A stretch of DNA of 22,814 bases from Mnemiopsis leidyi (GCA_000226015.1 JH153415.1:237995-260808), one strand, 5' to 3'; positions 1-9,112 are shown, counted from the first letter of the stretch. The notes: generated from the sequence alone by a model not told the origin. A program made the numbers and translations.

Positions 1-51
1 ATGTTGGAGTCAGTGGAATCAGAAATGGAGGCTTCCGAGATGTATCAGTAA
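1..51 (+). other. possible end of an unidentified reading frame
   Basis: An open frame of 16 codons from the left edge ends in TAA (49-51). It is acidic and ends in S-E-M-Y-Q. An AATAAA on the plus strand follows at 371-376, so this could be the tail of a last exon with a 3'UTR of about 320 nt. It opposes the tropomyosin gene, whose later exons should lie to the left, so it would have to be a nested or overlapping gene. Sixteen open codons are easily explained by chance. I do not recognise the peptide. Confidence 0.12.
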
Positions 52-1417
52 TCATAACATTTAATTTTGCTGTACTTAGTAAACATCAATGTAGCTGTCG
101 ACACCTTATTACATATTTCACCTATCAGTATCTATATCACTATATCATATAATTTGATTACTTATTGACGTATAATTGATTGAATTCTTTTCTAATTTAT
201 TGTACTGGTGGGCCCATGCTTGTACAGGAGTGCTCCGGCACTCAACACCTGTGTTTTGGTGACCCACGAATCCTTTGATTACATACATCTCTTAGGTGTC
301 CGAGAGCAAGATTTTCTATTTTATTTTCATTGTGTAAACTTGTATGTAATTGATTGATTTGAAAGATTTCAATAAAAAAAATACCAATACTAATTACCAT
401 TCAAGCATACGGGAGGATTAATATTAATTTCTCTGTTGATAATTATCATCGTGCTTATCATTATCTAATGAGGAAGATGGTTGTCTAAGCGTTGTCAAGA
501 TATGAGATCACACGGTCTTGATCGGACTATTCTTAGATCATTTGACTTGACAAATTGTTGTAATTTTTCTCTAACTGCTTCGGCAATGAAATGCATTTAG
601 AACCATTCAAAAATACACGGCAGAAGCCGGAACCTTTAATTAATTGTATAATTGGGGGTGTAAACTGTGTCGATAAATCTGAAGATACGTTTTTTACGCG
701 ACAGAAACAGGGTTCATTGCTAAATTTCTATCTCATGACACAATCACTAATAGATTCACTAACCTTCATGAATCATACCCACAGAGCATGCGCCAGTTTG
801 CCGAGGCAGGGCGATGATGGCACTAATTTTCGAAATTTCAAATTTACGAGAGGCTGTTTACACTCTTATCAGGCCATTTGTTTACTATTCCAAAGAGGTG
901 ATGTAACGCCCGTGTTCAGAGACTAAGACATAAGGGTCAAGGCCTCGCGGTTTGGACGTAGTACTTACCAGAGTTAGTACTGCTATAGGTGATCTGAACA
1001 GAGACTGGCAAGAGCCAGGCCCATGCCTGTGCCACCGTAACACTGGGTCAAGATCTGAGTTTCTATATAAGCAGGATAAAATATTTCCCGGTGTTTAGAG
1101 TTTGTTATTAGTCTTAGCAAAATATTGTTATTGGGAATCCTTACCGAATGAATCTTGACTGGTTGGTCAAAAGGAATTTTTCAATTAAATATTGCGGTAG
1201 AAAAATATGCCAAACAGAGAGGTTTACTAAATAATTTGTGAACAGGCCGTAAGGAGGTTTTTAATTGCCGTCAAAACGAGTTTTATTAGATTTTAGCTCG
1301 ACGAACGCCGCGCCGTAACAACCACCAACATACTTTTTCGAGCTCAAAAAATTTACAACTGCAATTCAGCAGAAAGGGAAAAACAAGTGTGTCAAGAATA
1401 AAATGAAAGATTCTTAC
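52..1417. other. tropomyosin intron (downstream of exon 4), no gene seen
   Basis: Noncoding sequence to the left of the last visible tropomyosin exon, most simply the next intron on the minus strand. The one long open frame here (591-926, plus, 111 codons) has no recognisable domain or repeat and no coding-like bias, and I treat it as chance. A minus-strand stretch at 966-994 looks like an acceptor, a TACTAAC box and a GTAAGT donor enclosing only about 11 nt. No repeat, RNA gene or clear regulatory block was found. Confidence 0.5.
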
Positions 1418-1535
1418 ATCAGCGTATTTCTCTTCGAGTTCGTGATGGGCGGCCTTGATGGTTGTAAGTTCCTTCTCGAGCTGCTCGACCTTCTCATTCT
1501 CCTTGTACAGAGACTCTTCGAACACCTTGGTCGAT
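1418..1535 (-). CDS. TPM: tropomyosin common exon (exon 4 equivalent)
   Basis: 118-bp exon, acceptor CCTCCAG at its right end and donor GTAAGA at its left end. Its first base completes the arginine codon begun in the previous exon. It then encodes 39 residues from S-T-K-V-F-E-E-S-L to E-E-K-Y-A-D, almost wholly charged apart from the heptad core (V, F, L, V, L, L, I, L, Y). The E-E-K-Y-x ending corresponds to the A-D-R-K-Y-E-E ending of vertebrate exon 4. The donor is phase 0, and the following exon lies outside the window. Confidence 0.88.
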
Positions 1536-4500
1536 CTGGAGGGGTGGTTTAAGTCTTGGTCAAATCGGGGAATTTGTAGCGGAATTCGCAGGTGTAAACA
1601 GTGAAATAAGTTTCTTATTCGAAGGTACCTCAGTATATAGTAAGGCTACTGGGACCTAGTCGCAAGAAATACTAAATAACAAATAACTAGTTACTAGAAA
1701 CACAAAGTAACAAAAAAAGGAACCTCTGTGCTTCTTCAGCTTCCTTCTCAGCAGTTTCAGCCCTGGTGGTCAGTTCAGTGACTGAGCTTTCTGCCTTGTC
1801 GAGTTCCTCTTCGGTAAGGGATAGTTTCTGATGAGCAGCTTTCAGGTCATTCTCCAACTGAAATTATAAATCGTTAGAATCAAAATTGGTTTTACAGTCT
1901 TAAAACGGCAAATTCTGGCGATCATAACCAGCACTTCCAAGACATGCTGGTCCAGCATGTCTTGGAAGTGCCATCTTTGACCTTCGCTAATAACTTAGAT
2001 GTAAGTAACAGGTAAAATGTTATTGAAATACTTGTGACTACAGTTAGTACAACAACAACAGACAGAACAATTATCGCTACAAGTGGGGTCTGGATCAAAC
2101 TTTCCAACCTGGCCTACAATCCCACGTAAGTCCCACTCTGCTCTTCCCCTCTGTCAAGCAGGTAAGGAATGTTACACGGGTGTAATGAGGCTGACTGAAT
2201 TACAACACCGCGATCCCGCCCTACACAGAGGAAATGTAAATATCACGCCCAGACCTCTACAATTTGGAGTTCCTTAGACGAGTACTGACACACTTTACGA
2301 GATGTCGTGTATGGCTGAGCCTTGTGTCGCACGTGAAGCCGGGAGCAGCGACCTAGAGCCGTTACGGGCTGATTGTCCTCGCAATTTACCTGCCCTTATG
2401 TAACTGCTCCTTCATAAAGCGTGGCATTATGTAAGTAGGGTGTCAGGTAGCCGAATCCTCGCATATTCCCTCGCTCTAACTGCCAATATCAGCACTGTAA
2501 CCCGGCCCACTGTGCTCGTCAACCTAACAAGTTTCACCAAACTGTTCTATATTATATTGCCGGGTTATCATACAAGATCTACGTCAGGTTATGACGTCAC
2601 GACCCATCTTCTCAGCCCCGTTAAATGTCATCCTGGTCGAGCCCCGTCATCGTGCCGTCACTTTGTCAATCTTACACACGGGACCTGCCGTGCCTGACTT
2701 CACTTCTATATTTAACAATTTTCTTCTCTGTGACATAATGGGGAGGTAATATGCACATTTTCATGGAGGAGATTGGAATTTTATTGCGGATATTGAACGT
2801 GTAGAGGATTTGACAAGAAGCAGATCAGATAAAACTCACTACAGGAACTGTTTTACTACTTGGATACAGTAAAATAGTGCGGGTATTCATTGTTTTGTTA
2901 TGTTTAAAACAACAAACATGTTTCACTCTGATTACAACAACAATAAAAACATTGTGGTTGGATTCTGAAGTATTTAGTACTTAAAGAATCTGTCTTTGTT
3001 ACCAAAACTGAGATAACCTTCACCCCACACTAACACGGGACACAGTGACAGCCCTATAAGTACACACAGTTTAAAAGTGTCATAAATGTAGCCGATGTTA
3101 TCACGGTAACTTGACACTACCGATATCCTTCCGACAGCAGACCTGATAACACTTCACAGAGCCACAATATAAGCCCATTCTTGTAGTCTATAAAGCTGAG
3201 TAATATACCTCTTCACAGAGCCACAATATAAGCCCATTCTTGTAGTCTATAAAGCTGAGTAATATACCTCTTTCTAGCGCAATATCATCCTGACATTTTG
3301 CAGTTAGACTAGGCCAGCATTACAGGCTATCAATATCCTTCATTCATCTCGGATAAAGGAAATAAAAATCTTATATGTTGCACTTAGTAATTCTTGGTGG
3401 ACGGATATTCCAGAATACTTACTTATCATATTATTCGCATAAATAATATTAACTGAACAGCATGCAGTGTGTTCCATTATACAACACCCAAAATAAATGA
3501 GTTTAGCCCACATGAAAGTTGTATTTTATGTTCCAGTTTCTACCCAGATATAAATAGACCTCCAGAAAGTCAAGGGATTTGCCGAGTAGTGCTTAGCCAA
3601 TATTTAGATTACACAGTCGAGAAGTCCAATGAAGCCAGGCGTTGACATATTATTCAAAACCGTCACTTTACATGCCTTTTATGTGGGGAACAACGTGGGG
3701 AACAACGTGCCCAAATATGGGCATAAGAAACGGCAGCCTGTCATCGGCTCTGAGCTGTGAGCTTTTCGTTAATCTAAGTGCAGTTCAACTATGTGTGCAG
3801 ATCACGTGACAGGCCGCACTTCTAGAGCACAGTCCGGGGGAAGCAGCGTGTCTTGCGTGTTTGGAATATTTTAGCTCCACCGAGATAGGAGTAACACTGC
3901 AACACACAAACCCACAAAAATCACCCTACACATTTCTGCAAAATCTGGGGTGTTTCCCTTGCAAGGATGAAAGCTCAGAGCGTTCAGACTGGAAGCCACA
4001 CAGCGACTACAGTGTTTTCGCAGCCCACTCACATCAAACTCATACTCGTGTCTGAACGGAGACCAGAGCGGAGTTAGAACAAGTCAGAACGGCAGAGCGG
4101 GAGTCAGCTACATTGACAGCTCACCAGCTGACAGTCTTGATAGGCACCAGCTGAAACATCAACATATCGATATATTGGGCGAGCTTTTTGATTCGCTGAT
4201 GACGTATGTAATAGAAGAGAGCCAATCAGGAATTCGACCAAATGGCTTATTTTTATTTTCGACTTTCCGATAGGACAAAGGAAAAGAGGCCGGTGAAGGG
4301 CTGTATGGGTTCGATGAAAGCTCTATAATAATAACTTAACGATAACTTATTATTTGGTCTTTAAGTCCAATTGTTCTAATCCAACTTAAAGCTCATTCTA
4401 ACAAGGTATTATTTATTCTGTATCCAAATTAATTTCCCTTTAATGTCGTGCTAATGAGTAGTGTCTAATTTAAGCACTCGAAAGTGCTCATAGAATGCCC

Positions 4501-7500
4501 GAAAAATCTTCCTAAATTTAAAAAAGTTAATTCTACCCAATGTAACCAGACTTATTCTTCAAAAACTAGGACTACTACAGAGAATTTGTCACATTATCGA
4601 TATTGTCTACACAACTTCTACACCAAGAACACAACAATGATCTGAAACTTATTAGCCAAGTTTGACATTCTCGCCTCACGAAGAAAGTTCGAGAGAACAG
4701 GGGTCTGGGGTAGTCAATGTTATAATGTCAGACACAACTTAGCACACACACCAGTTGGCTGGAAAATATTCCACATAATATAGCCTGAGGGTGCTAAAGC
4801 TACACTGTCTGTGTTACTTTGCATGCAATGTGCTATCCGCCAATATGCAGTACTGATTAGCTTACATCACAATAAAATCATGTCCTGACCAATCTTAATA
4901 TATACCGCGACAAATAGTTAAATGGTGACCACCTTTCATCCAATACGGTAGATATATGTATAAGGGACAGGTAAGGTTTTGTAGTTAAATGCGGATCTAA
5001 ATTTAGATCATTATGGAATATGGATGGGTTACTTGCTTCCTTGAAAACGGATTCATATTTTGTGTCTTCAAGTGTTTAGCCCTCAAAAATCGTGTACACT
5101 GTATATGATGTATTTTGAAAAATTGCGGTATAGATTTGTGATACACACATGAGGACACATTCTGGAATCAGTCATTAGCATAATATGTAAAGTTTAAGTA
5201 TCCTAATACGAGTAGAGGATCACGTGGAAACTAAGAAGAGGGCGGCCCAATGAAATTACGGGGAAATGAGACAAAGCAATGAATACATCACGTAGCTTTA
5301 TACCACTGCACTAGAGGTCAAGATCGGAGTTAGGGACCCTAATTTGCAGTTACACTGCACCAGCCGGCTTCTCAATGGAAAGCGGCCCCATATTCTAGAC
5401 TTAACTACCACTCCTCCAACCATCGCCATATCCTTCTGCCATCCACTAAATTAAATTCAACATTAAGTTTCGCGACCCAACGAAACTCCCAATCCACTCA
5501 CCAGAGTAGAAATTTATAAAGATGTGATCTGGAATTGTCAAGACGGACTTGCAGTTCCGAAGTAAGATAAGGATACGACATAAGTTAGGATATGTGCACG
5601 GATAAGGAAGATGACATGGTTGCTGCTGAGACGGGTAGCAGGACAGCAACCTGAGTTGGATAAGAGTTTAACTACAGTTAAATATATCTTAGACAGGGGC
5701 TAGGTACATGTTACAACATACTTTAAATATCTTGACTGTACTCAAAAGCCGCTGCTCCGAATTTCAGTGAAATGAGAACAAAATTTCCAGTAGCTCAACA
5801 ATTTACACGATTATAACTTGATTTTAAAACCATAAGACATACGTTTACAATAGATAAGAAAGAAGTAAATTCATACTAAATGGTTTAAGGATATGGTACC
5901 TAAATCATATCGGACAAGTACATAAACGAACCGAGGGGACAAGACTCAGGTATAAACCAAATTAAAAACCGAAGAAATGAATCATGCCAGGTACCCAAAC
6001 TTACTTTGTCAATGGCAACCTCCTTTTCCCTGAGTGTAGCCTCTGCGTTATTAGCCCTATCGTTTGCCTCATCTAGCTCCTGCTTAAGGTTGGCAACCTT
6101 TTTCTTGATGTTCATTACTCCAGAGTCTGATTTGGTCATGACGGATGCTTTTCCTGGACGACTAACACAACTTAAGTTAACAAGATGGAACTAAGGGGAT
6201 GGTCAACCGAAGTGACTAAACTGGTCGCTTGCAATTATTAACGGACTGCTCGAGGAACAGCTGTGACGTACTGACTGTAGAACAAAATTCTCCGCTGAGA
6301 CCGACTCGTTCAATTACATTTAATTTCCTCGCGCTGCGAGATTGCGTGCGGAGGTAGCTTCGCGTGGGTTCAGTGATTTTCTGTCAACGCTAAATTAGCG
6401 CAACGCGTTAGATTCGACAGGAGCTAAATTAGTAAAATCCTATTTGTCGTTCACGGCAACAATTGTTTGATTAAACCGTGTCTTTCACTTGACATTCTAA
6501 ATCAAGACAGTGGTCTGAAATTATGCATGAACCATTGACACCTTGTGTTAGGCCCTATATTAATAAGTGGCTGAGCCGCGCGCGCAGTGTTAAGTCAAAG
6601 TGTGTGTGTGTGTGTGTGTGTGGTGTGTGTGTGTGTGTGTGTGGTGTGGCGTCAGGCATGACTGGTAACTGTCGACTGTACTGAACTTTAGATTTGAAAG
6701 TGGATTATAAAAGAGTGTAGCTGTAGCCTATATTTTAAGTGGCTGTGCACTCAACCTAAAAAATAATATCGGGCACTGCGCGGCTCTTTCTAATTCTACG
6801 GTCCTGTAGGTCCAATGAGGCAAAAATATGGATCAGTACAGCTTTTGTAAAAATGTCGCAGCAGCAGGCAATGCAAGGTTAAATAATATACTTATGTGCA
6901 TGTGCCTATTTTTATCCAGCTTACTTTAAGCGGCGCTCGGTTTATATTCAAAGCCCTCGGTATCTAGCCTATGCCTATGATGCTATGAGTCTATCTGATA
7001 TCAAAAAACGGCAGAACCAATAACATGGTTACATGAATAACTATAAAAGTAAACTATGAAAGGAAAACTTAAAGCCAGACAATTGAATTTGCTTAACTTT
7101 TAGTGAAGTCCATTTAGCCTTGTCTGACTTCCAACTTCGTCCGACCCTCATTCGAAGCGAATATGGGAATAAAATGACAGGAGGGTGCGCGCTGCCGTAC
7201 AAATCTAGCCATGATTGATAATTGAGTAGCATGAACATAAAATGCGCATGTAGCATGTGAGTGTGACTGCCATGCGAGGGGGAGTCTAGTAATTTGCATT
7301 TTTAGTTTTCAGTTAATTCTCTCATCTTGCTCTAACCAGAGCCCTAATTTGCCGCGCAGCGTAAGCACCTGGTTAGGTCATAGTTGACGAGATGATATCC
7401 GTCTAACGTTCTTACGAACGTTCTCCGGCCTCGCGAGGAGAGCAGAAAACTGCGAGCCGCGCGCGGGTCGGGTAACATCTCGACAAGGTCATAGGTGAAC

Positions 7501-8758
7501 TCACATCTGTTTTATCTGAGTACTTAGAACGAGTTGGTCTCAACATAATATTGATAGGCTTGCTTTAAGTTTAAATTCAAGCTGATCATAACGATACTAA
7601 ATATCGCATTGAAAACGTAACCGCTAGGCTAGGCCTTGAGTCGAAAGTAAATTACATCAGTAGGGCTGGAAAATTGAACTGTTGCAACAAGTCAACTACA
7701 TCAACATGAAGAGCAACAAAACGATCTGGAATTACAAATAGCAAATGTTACTGTAACTGTTTTGATGTGAACTGTTTTGATCATTTAGTGTTTAGCAGTT
7801 GGTCTTCCTCAAAACGAAACCAACGGCAGGTGTCACGCGTGAGTGATCCACGCGGTCAAGCCGTCGCGTTGCAGTTTTACTGCTCCACATTGACTTACAG
7901 TTACTTTACGCATTAGTTTCTGTCCAACTTTCACAGTTAGCCTTCATCGCATGTCAAGTTAAACGTTACATACACGTTACATTACTGACGTCACGTTACG
8001 GCCGTTACTTACACCAAACTCGTAACAGTGTCTTTTAAACAATAACGTGTGTGCTGAGGAACCTAAACCTCAGACTTCAAGTGAGGTCGAGAAAACCACG
8101 TGATATAAGGTGCAAAAAGAAATACTTTAGATATTAGAACTACTCTTAGTTAAAATCTATGAGTATGAAGTTCTGTAATCTGGGCCTCACTCCCATTCCT
8201 ACTTAGTAAAAGTGTCAACTTCAAGTATGAATAAAGATTTACTGTAAATGAACTCTGCTGGGGACTACATTTATAGCTGCTGCCTCTGTCAAAACGGGTA
8301 CACAATTACATGAGTATGTACTTCTTTACTTCGGCTCTTGAAGTAACCCCTGACTGACTGTTTGTGACTTATCGTCGAAGATTCGGAAAAAGTGGCAACC
8401 AATTCCACATGACTGTGTCACTTTCAGCACAGACCTCCTCTGTAGATCACACATCACTAGTGCTCGATGCAGAAGTTTCACTAAGGATTCTGTGCTGCCT
8501 CTATATCGAATTTGAATAGAACAGCGGAAAGAGAGGGCAGACGTACATCAAAGAAGACAAACAGACAACAAACTAAAAGGGGACAAACTGCAAAAAGGTC
8601 TGGCGGTCCAGAATGATAGTTCAAACCTTTTCGATGATAGATTCCTTTTCGGTGAGCTGTTCCTCGGCTTCATTGGCTCGGTTCTGACTCTCGTCTAACT
8701 CGGCCTTGAGAGTTGCTACTTTCTTTTTGATGAGATTGACACCCGATTCTGAAGTCAT
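1418..8758 (-). CDS. TPM: tropomyosin, 5' part of the gene with two alternative first exons
   Basis: Tropomyosin is a parallel coiled-coil dimer that polymerises along actin filaments and controls access of myosin and other partners. Four coding exons are visible on the minus strand: alternative first exons 8627-8758 and 6005-6139, then common exons 1724-1857 and 1418-1535. Each first exon joins the common exon in phase 0; the two common exons join in phase 2. Counting from the 44-residue first exon, heptad a and d positions (14/17, 21/24 and so on to 122/126) are occupied mainly by I, V, L, A, F or Y with no skip, which confirms the joins. The common exons are 134 and 118 bp, as I recall for exons 3 and 4 of vertebrate TPM genes. 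The first exons resemble the short (exon 1b type) N terminus; no long-type start is in the window. The sequence is clearly divergent from muscle tropomyosins, so a short non-muscle form is likely. About half the protein is missing to the left. Confidence 0.85.
1536..1723 (-). other. tropomyosin intron with weak donor and U-rich tract
   Basis: 188-bp intron between the two common exons. Its 5' splice site is GTTCCT, a poor match to GTRAGT, and is followed at once by seven T residues and then further T-rich sequence on the minus strand. The 3' site (CCTCCAG) is ordinary. Exon length conservation supports this donor over any neighbour. Confidence 0.7.
1724..1857 (-). CDS. TPM: tropomyosin common exon (exon 3 equivalent)
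   Basis: 134-bp exon, acceptor ATTTCAG at the right and donor GTTCCT at the left. It starts in phase 0 with L-E-N-D-L-K-A-A-H-Q and contains the T-E-E-E-L-D-K-A motif, which aligns ungapped with the V-E-E-E-L-D-R-A core of vertebrate exon 3. It ends E-A-E-E-A-Q plus two bases of an arginine codon. Both first exons must splice to it, because it is the first downstream exon with a compatible phase and heptad register. Confidence 0.88.
1932..1970. repeat. 39-bp perfect palindrome (19-bp arms, 1-nt centre)
   Basis: The arm CACTTCCAAGACATGCTGG is followed by one T and its exact reverse complement. It lies 75 nt upstream of the 3' splice site of the common tropomyosin exon, so the pre-mRNA could form a very stable hairpin there. 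The core contains two near p53-family half-sites (AGACATGCTG and CAGCATGTCT, 3-bp spacer), each with one mismatch to RRRCWWGYYY. Confidence 0.9.
3152..3269. repeat. 59-bp perfect tandem duplication
   Basis: The unit starting CTTCACAGAGCCACAATATA occurs at 3152-3210 and again at 3211-3269 with no difference, so the duplication is recent or an assembly artefact. It is intronic and not coding. Confidence 0.92.
3683..3706. repeat. short direct doublet GTGGGGAACAAC x2
   Basis: Two adjacent exact copies of a 12-mer directly upstream of the CArG-like site at 3711. It is probably replication slippage. Confidence 0.75.
3700..4270. promoter_or_regulatory. candidate muscle-type enhancer or promoter block
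   Basis: Within 570 bp there is a perfect CArG box CCAAATATGG (3711-3720), CACGTG (3803-3808), two CACCAGCTGA E-boxes (CAGCTG at 4125-4130 and 4148-4153, 23 bp apart), a CCAAT (4222-4226) and a TGACGTA half-CRE near 4199. The block is intronic to tropomyosin, downstream of both known first exons. SRF sites plus CAGCTG E-boxes are typical of muscle and cytoskeletal gene control. Single motifs of this length are expected by chance, so only the clustering carries weight. Confidence 0.3.
6005..6139 (-). CDS. TPM: tropomyosin alternative first exon, inner copy
   Basis: Encodes 45 residues from ATG (6139-6137), beginning M-T-K-S-D-S-G-V and containing I-K-K-K-V-A-N-L-K and E-L-D-E-A-N-D-R-A. It ends A-I-D-K at a strong donor (AAA|GTAAGT). 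An in-frame TAG lies upstream of the ATG, and no earlier in-frame ATG is present. It matches the outer first exon at 29 of 44 residues, so the two arose by exon duplication. Splicing in phase 0 to the exon at 1724-1857 keeps the heptad register. Its own promoter is expected just to the right. Confidence 0.85.
6140..6600 (-). promoter_or_regulatory. probable promoter/5'UTR region of the inner first exon
   Basis: Immediately upstream (to the right) of the inner first exon the sequence turns CpG-richer, with the densest part at 6325-6430. It contains CAGCTG (6258-6263) abutting a half-CRE TGACGTA (6264-6270), a 13-bp palindrome CGCTAAATTAGCG (6388-6400) and AACGCGTT (6402-6409). I see no TATA box. 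The transcription start cannot be placed from sequence alone. Confidence 0.4.
6577..6648. repeat. alternating CG and TG tracts (microsatellite)
   Basis: A CGCGCGCGCA run (6577-6586) is followed 15 bp later by a (TG)n tract at 6601-6648, interrupted twice by an extra G. Both are alternating pyrimidine-purine sequence of the kind that forms Z-DNA. The tracts lie about 440-510 bp upstream of the inner tropomyosin start codon. Confidence 0.9.
6649..8626 (-). other. noncoding interval between the two tropomyosin first exons
   Basis: No coding exon recognised. Overlapping minus-strand frames at 7041-7299 share no motif with any family I know. A CpG-richer patch at 7400-7480 contains AACGTTC-TTAC-GAACGTT, and a second patch at 7830-8060 contains a full CRE. 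For transcripts from the outer exon this is intron; for transcripts from the inner exon it is upstream sequence. Confidence 0.5.
7964..8012. promoter_or_regulatory. full CRE within a CGTTAC cluster
   Basis: A perfect TGACGTCA (7986-7993) sits among four CGTTAC words in under 50 bp. It could belong to a distal control region of the inner first exon 1.8 kb away, but no function is shown. Confidence 0.25.
8627..8758 (-). CDS. TPM: tropomyosin alternative first exon, outer copy
   Basis: Encodes 44 residues from ATG (8758-8756; context AAAAATGAC). It begins M-T-S-E-S-G-V, contains I-K-K-K-V-A-T-L-K and A-E-L-D-E-S-Q-N-R-A, and ends I-I-E-K at donor AAG|GTTTGA. Compared with the inner copy it lacks one residue (K3) and otherwise aligns without gaps. 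The choice between the two would change only the N-terminal 44-45 residues, the part that forms the head-to-tail overlap on actin. A 131-bp foldback starts only 74 bp upstream of the ATG, so the 5'UTR either contains it, starts short of it, or is spliced in from further right. Confidence 0.85.
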
Positions 8759-8832
8759 TTTTCCTAGTAGGCTGTATAATAGTGTTAACTGAATGATCGG
8801 ATAATTGTTTATGAGTCGCATAAGAAACTGAG

Positions 8833-8963
8833 TTTAACGTGGTTTTTGTAATTCTCTTCTTTACTCGAGTGATAGACATAAGATTTCAATAGCAGATGCA
8901 TTGCTATTGAAATCTTATGTCTATCACTCGAGTCAAGAAGAGAATTACAAAAACCACGTTAAA
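8833..8963. repeat. 131-bp foldback (62-bp arms, 7-nt loop)
   Basis: Arm 8833-8894 and arm 8902-8963 are reverse complements at 61 of 62 positions; the only mismatch is 8862 against 8934. The loop is GATGCAT. Such a near-perfect inverted repeat is either a recent snap-back duplication or a foldback/MITE-like element. If transcribed it would make a long hairpin RNA. It ends just right of the outer tropomyosin first exon. Confidence 0.93.
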
Positions 8964-8967
8964 ATCA

Positions 8968-9112
8968 GCTGCATAATAGTGTTAGACGCAAATGTCAGCA
9001 CTTGAAGTAGAAATAGAAATTTACCAAATCCTAGCTAGTAGGCTGCATAACAGTGTTACACGTAAATGTCAGCACTTTAGGTAGTAATAGAAATTAACCA
9101 AATCCTACCTAG
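8968..9112. repeat. 74-bp tandem repeat, two copies plus a distant fragment
   Basis: Copy 1 (8968-9041) and copy 2 (9042-9112) both begin GCTGCATAA and share the blocks AAATGTCAGCACTT and CCAAATCCTA with a few substitutions and short gaps. A partial copy (CTAGTAGGCTGTATAATAG) at 8764-8788 lies on the other side of the foldback, suggesting that the foldback arose within or was inserted into an older repeat array. Confidence 0.8.

Larger units (their letters stand above)
1858..6004 (-). other. first tropomyosin intron, noncoding
   Basis: 4.1-kb intron between the inner first exon and the common exon. It contains a 39-bp palindrome (1932-1970), a 59-bp tandem duplication (3152-3269), a 12-bp doublet (3683-3706), a GC-richer stretch (about 2080-2700, with CACGTG at 2330 and TGACGTCA at 2592) and a promoter- or enhancer-like block (3700-4270). 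Open frames of 60-85 codons at 1922-2107, 2083-2277, 2440-2697, 3861-4055 and 5446-5649 show no family motif. I saw nothing identifiable in 4280-5440 or 5650-6000. Confidence 0.6.

Noticed and set aside
591-926. 111-codon plus-strand open frame
   Set aside because: No motif, no flanking splice or start context, composition as expected for random AT-rich sequence, and it lies within the presumed tropomyosin intron.
966-994. Possible 11-nt microexon (TATAGCAG, TACTAACTCTG, GTAAGT on the minus strand)
   Set aside because: Eleven bases between good splice signals is tempting, but 11 is not a multiple of three and tropomyosin has no such exon. The next exon is unseen, so there is no way to support it here.
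2083-2697. GC-richer stretch with three open frames, considered as a gene or inserted element
   Set aside because: Frames are short and unrelated, no terminal repeats or target-site duplication were found, and no family was recognised.
4300-4330. GGGTTCGATGAAAG, resembling a tRNA T-arm
   Set aside because: No acceptor stem, A box or anticodon arm can be built upstream.
7041-7299. Two overlapping minus-strand open frames of 71 and 61 codons
   Set aside because: Different frames of the same DNA with no motif and no similarity to tropomyosin exons.
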